DNA of 14,018 nucleotides, taken from contig JAFZWX010000126.1 in the NCBI GenBank assembly GCA_017617145.1, forward strand, positions 1 through 14,018, read 5' to 3'. Below the pieces are notes generated by a model, which searched no databases, was not told the origin of the DNA, and worked only from the letters and a program-made list of their open reading frames with translations. This document shows positions 6,344 through 12,008 of this stretch, piece by piece (position 1 is the stretch's first letter; each line of letters opens with the position of its first letter). The DNA is from Treponema sp. (lineage in GTDB: Bacteria; Spirochaetota; Spirochaetia; Treponematales; Treponemataceae). The translations under genes were made by a program, and so were the position numbers.

Positions 6344-7855
6344 ATGAAAAAAAATTCCTTAAATCCTAAGGTTATAATGTTTTTCTCTACGGTAACTGCG
6401 GCACTTTTATTTGGTATAAGTGTTTTTATAATGGAACGTTTTGTTTTTACAAAATCCTTTGATAAAGTTGCTGCCATTACATACCTGCTGTTCATAGCTT
6501 TGTTTTCTTTTCTTGAAATGAAAATAATGGAAATATTTCAAAAAAATCAACTTTTTGCTGCATACTACGATCCCCTTACAACACTTTGGACACGCCAGCG
6601 CTTTGAACAGGAAGCAACAAGACAGCTCAGAACAAATCCTAAAACAAAATTCATGCTTGTCGAAGCAGATATCCGCGGATTAAAATTTATTAATGAAACT
6701 TACGGCGAAGAAGCAGCAGATAAACTGATTGTTTACTATTCTAAAGTCTTAAATCAGTTTACAGAAAAATTCCACGGAATAATTGGTCGTGGTTATGCAG
6801 ACAGATTTTATGTTCTATTCAAAGTAACTACAGTTCAAAAAGCCATGAACGAATTTAAAACCAATATGGTACTGTGCGAAGACATGACTTCAAAATCAGA
6901 AATCCCGTTCTTTCCAAAATTTGGAATTGCGTTTCTGCTGCCAGATAACAAAAAACGCGATATTACAATACAGGGACTCATAGGACAGGCTTCGTTTGCA
7001 AAAAGTTCTATTAAAGATGATGCGCTGACTGCCTACTCTGTTTACAACTCTCACCTGCTTGAAAAAATAAACGAGGAACATTATATAGAAGGACGCATGC
7101 AGCAGGCTCTTGATAACGGAGAGTTCTTTGTCATGTATCAGCCAAAGATTTCACTAAAAGATGAAAAGATCTGCGGTGCCGAAGCACTTGTACGCTGGAA
7201 TAATCCGGAACAGGGCTTTATGACTCCCGATAAATTTATTCCTCTTTTTGAACGAAACGGATTTATTAAAAAGCTTGACTTTTATGTTTATGAACAGGTA
7301 TTTAAGCTTTTGGAAAAACAGATTGCAGCCGGAGAGCCTGTAGTTCCTATTTCTGTAAATATGTCGCGCAATCATAACAAAGCCGAAAAATTCATTCACG
7401 ATTTTTTAGAGTTGTTTAATAAATATAATGTTCCTCCAGAGTATATTCAGCTTGAAATTATAGAACGATCTTTTATGGGCAGCAACACGCTCAGTGAAAT
7501 TACAAACCGCCTGCACCAGGAAGGATTTTCAGTTGCAATGGATGATTTTGGAAGCGGCGAATCGTCTCTTAATATGCTTACGACAATTCCTGTTGATGTT
7601 TTGAAATTTGACAGAGTATTCCTGCTTTCTTCAATGAACGAAGACGGCTCAATGAATGAAAAATCAGCAGAGTTTATTCATATTCTTATTAATTTGAGCA
7701 AGAACCTTGAAAAGCAGTCTGTCTTTGAGGGCGTAGAAACCCAGGAACAGCGCGATTTCTTAAAATCAATCAACTGCGACGTTATTCAAGGATACTTTTA
7801 TTCCAAGCCGCTTGCAGAGAAGGATTTTCTGGAATTTGTGAAAATGCACATGTAG
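6344..7855 (+). CDS. Membrane GGDEF-EAL protein, predicted c-di-GMP phosphodiesterase
   Basis: The 503-residue protein has two membrane segments (about 10-30 and 42-58), a GGDEF-like domain (about 70-235) and an EAL domain (about 245-503). The GGDEF signature is degraded to GYADRF (150-155), so cyclase activity is unlikely. The EAL domain keeps the residues known to be needed for c-di-GMP hydrolysis: EALVRW (280-285), Asn339 in SVNMS, Glu371 in LEIIE, Asp400-Asp401 in DDFGSG, Lys421, FEGVET (461-466) and Gln482 in QGYF. It should turn c-di-GMP into pGpG at the inner membrane; the dead GGDEF domain may sense GTP or serve for dimerisation. No periplasmic sensor domain fits between the two membrane segments. 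It is divergent from the sugar-transport operon and convergent with gatB, with one base between the two stop codons. Its signal and target are unknown. Confidence 0.9.
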   Translation: MKKNSLNPKVIMFFSTVTAALLFGISVFIMERFVFTKSFDKVAAITYLLFIALFSFLEMKIMEIFQKNQLFAAYYDPLTTLWTRQRFEQEATRQLRTNPKTKFMLVEADIRGLKFINETYGEEAADKLIVYYSKVLNQFTEKFHGIIGRGYADRFYVLFKVTTVQKAMNEFKTNMVLCEDMTSKSEIPFFPKFGIAFLLPDNKKRDITIQGLIGQASFAKSSIKDDALTAYSVYNSHLLEKINEEHYIEGRMQQALDNGEFFVMYQPKISLKDEKICGAEALVRWNNPEQGFMTPDKFIPLFERNGFIKKLDFYVYEQVFKLLEKQIAAGEPVVPISVNMSRNHNKAEKFIHDFLELFNKYNVPPEYIQLEIIERSFMGSNTLSEITNRLHQEGFSVAMDDFGSGESSLNMLTTIPVDVLKFDRVFLLSSMNEDGSMNEKSAEFIHILINLSKNLEKQSVFEGVETQEQRDFLKSINCDVIQGYFYSKPLAEKDFLEFVKMHM

Positions 7856-7856
7856 T

Positions 7857-9389
7857 CTAAAGTGCCGACAGCGCCTTGTTCAAAAGCTCTGTAGCCTGTT
7901 TAGGATTAGCCTTGCCTTGCGACATCTTCATAACCTGCCCCATAAGCCAGCCAACTACATTAGTTTTTCCGCTCTTGTAGTCTTCTACTGCCTTAGGATT
8001 TGCGGCAATTACGTCCTGAACAAGTTTTTCAATTGCACCGGCGTCGCTTACAACTTCCATACCCTTCTCTTTTATGATATCAGAAGGCATTTTGTTAGAA
8101 GCCAGCATTTCGGCAAATACTTCCTTACCCTGCTTTGAAGTAATTTTTCCATCTTCAAGGGCATCGGCAAGCTGGGCAATGTGGGATGGAGTTATAGAAA
8201 CATCATTTATAGTCTGTTTTTTCTCGTTCAAAACTGCAAGAAGCTCAGCAAGAATAAGGTTTACTGCGCGCTTAGGATTCTTAGACTTCTTGGCAGCCTC
8301 TTCAAAGAACATCGCAAGGTCTTTTGAGCTGGTAATTGTCTCAACATCAAAGTCGCTCATTCCGTACTGAGCCTTGTAGCGCACACGTTTAGCTTCAGGC
8401 AGTTCCCCTACTGCTTCTTTTGCAGCGGCAATAAGTTCTTCGCTTACAGTAAACGGTTTAATATCTGGTTCAACAACAAAACGGTAATCAACAAAAGAGT
8501 TTTTAGTACGCTGAACAACAGTTTTTCCTTCTTCGTCGTTCCAGCCCATTGTTACCTTAAAGCCCGGGTTGAATTCCTGTCTGTCTTCCTGGAACTCTTT
8601 AAGCTGGCGCTGAGCTTCGTAGGCACAGGCATCCTTAATTTTCTGGAAGGAGTTAAGGTTTTTAATTTCAGAAATTGGTGTGTGCCAGAGCTTACCGTCT
8701 TCCCAAACGTTTAAGTTGATGTTGGCATCGCAGCGCATATTACCTTCTTCAAGGTTTCCGTTAGTTACTTTTACATAGCGCAAAATTTCCTGAACAGTCT
8801 GCATAAAAAGAGCGGCTTCTTCAGGACTAGTCATATCAGGCTTTGTTACAATTTCTATAAGAGGAGTTCCACAGCGGTTGTAGTCAATGTAAGAGTGAGC
8901 GCCCTGCAAGTGCAAAGACTTACCAACGTCCTCTTCAAGGTGGATTCGTTCAACGCGGACACGGCGGTATTTTCCATCGATAATACAATCATCGCCTTTG
9001 AAATTTTTTGTACGGCATTTTTCTCCGCCAGGCTGTTCGTCCTTTGGATAGTGAATAAGAGGAAGGTCAACATAACCGTCGGTACAAAGCGGAATATCAT
9101 ACTGAGTAATCTGATATCCCTTGGCAAGGTCAGGATAAAAATAATGCTTGCGGTCAAACTTAGTATAGCGAGCAATATTACAGTTCAAGGCCTGTCCCGC
9201 AACAGCACCAAGTTCTACATATCCTTTAGAAATGCGCGGCATGGCACCAGGAAGTCCAAGACAAACAGGACAAACGCGTGTGTCCGGCATACCACCATAT
9301 CTATTTTCGCAGGCACAAAAAGCCTTAGTCTTAGTCAAAAGCTGAGTATGAATTTCGCAGCCAATTACAATTTCCCACTTGTCTATCAT
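7857..9389 (-). CDS. gatB: Aspartyl/glutamyl-tRNA amidotransferase subunit B
   Basis: This 510-residue protein is GatB, the kinase/transamidase subunit of GatCAB, which converts Glu-tRNA(Gln) and/or Asp-tRNA(Asn) to the amidated forms in the cytoplasm. It begins WEIVIGCEIHTQLLTKTKAFC. The Cys set at 25, 27, 40 and 43 (CxC and CPVC) is the zinc site of one GatB class. Other family blocks are HLEEDVGKSLH, CGTPLIEIVTKPDMTSPEEA and GNLEEGNMRCDANIN, with a C-terminal YqeY-like helical part. Length is normal. Neither gatA nor gatC is next to it in this window, so the subunits are encoded apart. AGAGG lies six bases before the ATG, and the gene has its own promoter; its leader carries a dispersed repeat. 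It ends one base from the convergent EAL gene, with no terminator visible. Confidence 0.97.
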   Translation of the reverse strand: MIDKWEIVIGCEIHTQLLTKTKAFCACENRYGGMPDTRVCPVCLGLPGAMPRISKGYVELGAVAGQALNCNIARYTKFDRKHYFYPDLAKGYQITQYDIPLCTDGYVDLPLIHYPKDEQPGGEKCRTKNFKGDDCIIDGKYRRVRVERIHLEEDVGKSLHLQGAHSYIDYNRCGTPLIEIVTKPDMTSPEEAALFMQTVQEILRYVKVTNGNLEEGNMRCDANINLNVWEDGKLWHTPISEIKNLNSFQKIKDACAYEAQRQLKEFQEDRQEFNPGFKVTMGWNDEEGKTVVQRTKNSFVDYRFVVEPDIKPFTVSEELIAAAKEAVGELPEAKRVRYKAQYGMSDFDVETITSSKDLAMFFEEAAKKSKNPKRAVNLILAELLAVLNEKKQTINDVSITPSHIAQLADALEDGKITSKQGKEVFAEMLASNKMPSDIIKEKGMEVVSDAGAIEKLVQDVIAANPKAVEDYKSGKTNVVGWLMGQVMKMSQGKANPKQATELLNKALSAL

Positions 9390-9412
9390 TCGTGACCTCT
9401 TTTTATTTCCGC

Positions 9413-9434
9413 GGTCCCTGAGCCTGTCGAAGGG
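9413..9434 (-). repeat. Dispersed repeat, GGTCCCTGAG...GTCGAAGGG family, copy in the gatB leader
   Basis: This 22-base element is identical at 21 of 22 positions to 10541-10562 inside the pseudouridine synthase gene. It lies between the predicted transcription start (about 9445) and the ribosome site of gatB, so it is transcribed as part of the 5' leader. Internally it has only a short CCCT/AGGG pairing. The same motif is, from memory, scattered through many bacterial genomes. Confidence 0.75.
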
Positions 9435-9451
9435 TACCTGATAATCATTGT

Positions 9452-9480
9452 ATTATATAGAAAAAAACGGGGTTTCTCAA
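9452..9480 (-). promoter_or_regulatory. Sigma70-type promoter of gatB
   Basis: On the minus strand TTGAGA (9475-9480) and TATAAT (9452-9457) are separated by 17 bases. The -35 box begins one base after the pflA stop codon. There is no convincing terminator between pflA and gatB; a 4-bp GGTT-GAGA-AACC hairpin and a T tract overlap the promoter, so pflA readthrough into gatB is likely. Confidence 0.7.
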
Positions 9481-9481
9481 C

Positions 9482-10228
9482 CTATACATCCCATTTAGTA
9501 TACTTCTCGCATTCCAGAATCTCTCGCGCCTTCTTCACGCTTTCCTGTGTCGGGCTTTCCAGATCCTTCAGCGGATAGTCAATGCCAAGGTCTTTATATT
9601 TCATTGCACCAAGACCGTGATATGGTAAGATTTCTACGCGTTCAACATTATGCAGAGTGCGGATAAAATCTCTGGTCTGGGTAAGATATTCTTCTTTGTC
9701 GGTAATGCCAGGAACAAGCACGTGGCGGATCCAGATCGGCTTTTTAATTTCATCAAGATAGGCAAACATTTCGCGGATATTTTTACCGCTCTGGCCTGTG
9801 AGTTTTATGTGCTCGTCTTCGTTTATATGTTTGATGTCCATAAGAAGAAGGTCGGTTACTTCCATGAGCTTTTTGAATTTTTCAAACCACTCGCCTTCTT
9901 TTGTAAAGCAGGCTCCGGAGGTATCTATGCAGGTGTTTATTCCGCGCTTTTTGCACTCGGATAAAAGTTCAATCAGAAAATCAATCTGAAAAAGAGGTTC
10001 ACCACCGCTGACTGTAATGCCGCCTTTTTTACCCCAGTAGGCACGGCAGGTTTCGGCTTCTTTTAAAAGTTCTTCTACGGTATACTGTTTGCCGTCTGTC
10101 ATCTTCCAGGTATCGGGATTATGGCAGTAAAGACAGCGCAAAGGACAGCCACTGAAAAAAATGATAAAACGGCTTCCAGGACCGTCGGCACAGCCAAAAC
10201 TTTCGAGCTGGTGAATATAACCTTTCAT
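9482..10228 (-). CDS. pflA: Pyruvate formate-lyase activating enzyme
   Basis: This 248-residue radical SAM enzyme places the glycyl radical on pyruvate formate-lyase under anaerobic conditions. CPLRCLYC (Cys28, 32 and 35) is the CX3CX2C ligand set of the 4Fe-4S cluster, at nearly the same place as in the E. coli enzyme (29, 33, 36), and is followed by HNPDTW. GITVSGGEP is the SAM-binding glycine motif, and the N-terminus with FGCADGPGSRFIIFFSGC is typical. There is no extra ferredoxin-like cluster insert, which separates true PflA from many activases of other glycyl-radical enzymes. AGAGG lies seven bases before the ATG. Its substrate gene pflB lies on the same strand about 1.8 kb upstream, separated by rluA-type and nagB genes, and pflA has its own promoter. 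Confidence 0.95.
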   Translation of the reverse strand: MKGYIHQLESFGCADGPGSRFIIFFSGCPLRCLYCHNPDTWKMTDGKQYTVEELLKEAETCRAYWGKKGGITVSGGEPLFQIDFLIELLSECKKRGINTCIDTSGACFTKEGEWFEKFKKLMEVTDLLLMDIKHINEDEHIKLTGQSGKNIREMFAYLDEIKKPIWIRHVLVPGITDKEEYLTQTRDFIRTLHNVERVEILPYHGLGAMKYKDLGIDYPLKDLESPTQESVKKAREILECEKYTKWDV

Positions 10229-10247
10229 ATAAAAACCTCTTCTATTT

Positions 10248-10276
10248 ATTATACATTCTTTAGATATCTATATCAA
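10248..10276 (-). promoter_or_regulatory. Sigma70-type promoter of pflA, overlapping the end of the upstream gene
   Basis: On the minus strand TTGATA (10271-10276) and TATAAT (10248-10253) are 17 bases apart. The -35 box is exactly the last two sense codons (Leu-Ile) of the pseudouridine synthase gene, and its stop codon lies in the spacer. The leader is very short, about 13 bases, ending in AGAGG. Confidence 0.7.
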
Positions 10277-10978
10277 TTCAGACCATTTCTGAGGTTCCGG
10301 AACTTCAAACTTCATTTGTTCGTGAGTAAAAGGATGAGTAAATTCCAAAGTGCAGGCATGAAGGCATAGCCGGTTGAATGGATTAGTGTGGGCGCGGTGT
10401 TCTTTGTCTCCTGCCAGCGGGTATCCGTATGCTGCAAGGTGTGCACGTATTTGATTTTTTTTGCCTGTATCCAGCACCAGCTCGAACAAAGCATAGCGGC
10501 TCCCCTTTTTCAAAATCTTATAATGTGTACGTGCCTTTGTGGTCCCTGAGGCTGTCGAAGGGCCATCTTTAGCATCCCTCTTCACATACCCCACATGATG
10601 CGCATTAAACGAAAGGTCGTCTTTAATCCAGCCTTCAGTTTCATTTTCAAGCGGCGGAAACTTACTGCCAGGTCGCGGCACTTCTGCAAGAGCATGGTAA
10701 ATGCGCCCCGTCACTATTTTGTGCCAGTTATCCATAATCACTTTTTGAGCTTGTGCTGTAAGTGCAAACATCATAACGCCGCTTGTATCACGGTCAAGCC
10801 TGTGCACCGCAAAAGGATGATGCTTTGAATTAGCCCTTCCCTGCTTTCGTAAAATATCTTCCAAAACAGATTGCGCAGTTTTCCCCTTAAAGCCCGGAAA
10901 AGGCACACTCAAAAGGCCCGGGACCTTGTTTATTACTGCGATATACTGGTCTATATATAAAATTTCAATTAGGGACAT
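10268..10978 (-). CDS. RluA-family RNA pseudouridine synthase
   Basis: This 236-residue protein isomerises uridine to pseudouridine in rRNA or t[12 protein letters not shown] at 59-67 is the RluA-family active-site motif, with the catalytic Asp at 62. [14 protein letters not shown] (169-182) and the N-terminal [12 protein letters not shown] block also fit the family. It has no N-terminal S4 domain and is short for RluC/RluD, more like the RluA/TruC size class; the modified site cannot be told. Residues 140-146 (PSTASGT) are encoded by a copy of a dispersed 22-base repeat, in frame, in a region between conserved blocks. I see no Shine-Dalgarno sequence before the ATG; a -10-like TATAGT ends six bases upstream. 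It is divergent from nagB. No terminator separates it from pflA. Confidence 0.92.
   Translation of the reverse strand: MSLIEILYIDQYIAVINKVPGLLSVPFPGFKGKTAQSVLEDILRKQGRANSKHHPFAVHRLDRDTSGVMMFALTAQAQKVIMDNWHKIVTGRIYHALAEVPRPGSKFPPLENETEGWIKDDLSFNAHHVGYVKRDAKDGPSTASGTTKARTHYKILKKGSRYALFELVLDTGKKNQIRAHLAAYGYPLAGDKEHRAHTNPFNRLCLHACTLEFTHPFTHEQMKFEVPEPQKWSELI
10541..10562 (-). repeat. Dispersed repeat, GGTCCCTGAG...GTCGAAGGG family, copy inside a coding sequence
   Basis: The element differs from 9413-9434 at a single base (position 11). It is read in frame on the minus strand as the third base of Gly139 followed by Pro-Ser-Thr-Ala-Ser-Gly-Thr of the pseudouridine synthase. The reading frame is intact on both sides and conserved family motifs follow it, so it looks like an accepted insertion in a surface loop. 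Confidence 0.75.
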
Positions 10979-10984
10979 ACTTCT

Positions 10985-10990
10985 ACTATA
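10985..10990 (-). promoter_or_regulatory. Possible -10 box of the pseudouridine synthase gene
   Basis: TATAGT on the minus strand ends six bases before the ATG at 10978, the same spacing as at the nucleotidyltransferase gene. There is no good -35 at the right distance (AAGAAA at 17 bases) and no extended -10, so this is weak. If real, the transcript would be leaderless. Confidence 0.3.
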
Positions 10991-11011
10991 CTACATTGCA
11001 ATTTTTTTTTC

Positions 11012-11040
11012 TTGCAGATTCCATTTTTTTTACATATAAT
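11012..11040 (+). promoter_or_regulatory. Sigma70-type promoter of nagB
   Basis: TTGCAG (11012-11017) and a perfect TATAAT (11035-11040) are 17 bases apart. The start would be near 11047, giving a leader of about 25 bases that carries the ribosome site GAGG (11060-11063). No clear repressor palindrome is visible in the 93-base gap. Confidence 0.75.
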
Positions 11041-11071
11041 AAATTTATTCTACAAAAATGAGGTATTTATT

Positions 11072-11875
11072 ATGCGTTTAATTATACGCCCCGACTATGA
11101 TACTGTTTCTAAATGGGCAGCTAATCATATTGCACAAAAAATCATTGATTTTAATCCAACTGCAGACAAGCCTTTTGTAATTGGACTTCCTACAGGTTCT
11201 ACTCCGCTTGGAACTTACAAGGAGCTTATTAACCTTTACAAAGCAGGTAAAATTTCTTTTGAAAATGTTGTTACCTTTAATATGGACGAATATGTAGGCA
11301 TTTCAGAAGATCACCCCGAAAGCTATCACCGCTTTATGTGGGATAATTTCTTCAGCCACATAAACATCAAAAAAGAAAACGTTCACATCTTAAACGGAAA
11401 CGCTCCAGATCTTAAAAAGGAATGCGAAAACTACGAAGCCGCAATCAAGGCTGCCGGTGGAATCCGACTCTTTATGGGTGGCGTTGGCTGCGACGGACAT
11501 ATTGCATTCAACGAACCAGGTTCTTCACTCGCAAGCCGCACACGCGAAATGGCACTTACACAGGATACAATCATTGTAAACAGCCGCTTCTTTGAGCACG
11601 ATGTAAACAAGGTTCCAAAGACAGCCCTTACAGTTGGTGTTGGTACAGTTTGCGATTCAGATGAAGTTATGATTTTGATTACAGGTCACAATAAGGCAGT
11701 AGCCCTTAAGCACGCTGTAGAAGAAGGAATCAGCCAGATGTGGACAGTTAGCGCTTTGCAGATGCACGAAAATGCAGTAATCGTTTGCGACGATGATGCC
11801 ACTGACGAGCTTAAGGTTGGAACTGTAAAGTACTTTAAGGATATTGAAAAGAATAATTATAATAATGAAGTATAG
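11072..11875 (+). CDS. nagB: Glucosamine-6-phosphate deaminase
   Basis: The 267-residue enzyme turns glucosamine 6-phosphate into fructose 6-phosphate and ammonia, feeding amino sugars into glycolysis. From the ATG at 11072 its numbering matches the 266-residue E. coli NagB. MRLI opens the protein, Asp72 is in NMDEYVG, and Asp141, His143 and Glu148 are in [12 protein letters not shown]; these are the known catalytic residues. An upstream in-frame TTG at 11012 is the -35 box, not a start. GAGG lies eight bases before the ATG. Of the allosteric residues known from E. coli, Ser151, Arg158 and Tyr254 are kept, but Lys160 is Met, so activation by GlcNAc-6-phosphate may be lost or altered. No nagA or transporter gene adjoins it; it appears monocistronic, with a terminator at 11932-11973. 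Confidence 0.97.
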   Translation: MRLIIRPDYDTVSKWAANHIAQKIIDFNPTADKPFVIGLPTGSTPLGTYKELINLYKAGKISFENVVTFNMDEYVGISEDHPESYHRFMWDNFFSHINIKKENVHILNGNAPDLKKECENYEAAIKAAGGIRLFMGGVGCDGHIAFNEPGSSLASRTREMALTQDTIIVNSRFFEHDVNKVPKTALTVGVGTVCDSDEVMILITGHNKAVALKHAVEEGISQMWTVSALQMHENAVIVCDDDATDELKVGTVKYFKDIEKNNYNNEV

Positions 11876-11894
11876 AACTTCTTAAATAAAAGTG

Positions 11895-11928
11895 TCACAC
11901 GGATTGGGAATTGCTACGCAATTCCTGG
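11895..11928 (+). repeat. Dispersed hairpin repeat, TCACACGGATT family, copy 2
   Basis: Starting 19 bases after the nagB stop codon, TCACACGGATT is followed by a perfect 8-bp hairpin (GGAATTGC 11907-11914, loop TAC, GCAATTCC 11918-11925) and TGG. Compared with copy 1 (285-320) three stem pairs are changed on both sides so that pairing is kept. Its orientation relative to the upstream gene is the same, and a terminator follows. Confidence 0.7.
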
Positions 11929-11931
11929 ATT

Positions 11932-11973
11932 AAAAAAAGGGCTGTCCAAAAAGAAATGGACAGCCTTTTTTTT
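11932..11973. terminator. Bidirectional intrinsic terminator between nagB and pflB
   Basis: GGCTGTCC (11940-11947) and GGACAGCC (11958-11965) form a perfect 8-bp stem with a ten-base loop, flanked by seven A on the left (11932-11938) and eight T on the right (11966-11973). It therefore serves both nagB (plus) and pflB (minus). Confidence 0.88.
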
Positions 11974-11978
11974 ACACA

Positions 11979-12004
11979 GATCCCGAAACAAGTTCGGGAT
12001 GACG
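11979..12004 (-). repeat. Dispersed palindromic repeat, ATTCCCG family, copy 3 (variant)
   Basis: ATCCCGAA (11980-11987) and TTCGGGAT (11993-12000) pair around an ACAAG loop, followed by GACG. It is a shorter relative of copies 1 and 2, sharing CCCG, the CAAG loop and GGGAxGAC. On the minus strand it begins four bases after the pflB stop codon, in the same orientation as the other copies, and precedes the terminator. Confidence 0.75.
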
Positions 12005-12008
12005 AACC

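Noticed and set aside
8895..9395. Plus-strand frame of 166 codons opposite gatB
   Set aside because: It is a shadow of the gatB N-terminal half, with no recognisable domain.
11012..11014. TTG as start codon of nagB
   Set aside because: It coincides with the -35 box, lacks a ribosome site, and the added 20 residues are absent from NagB proteins.
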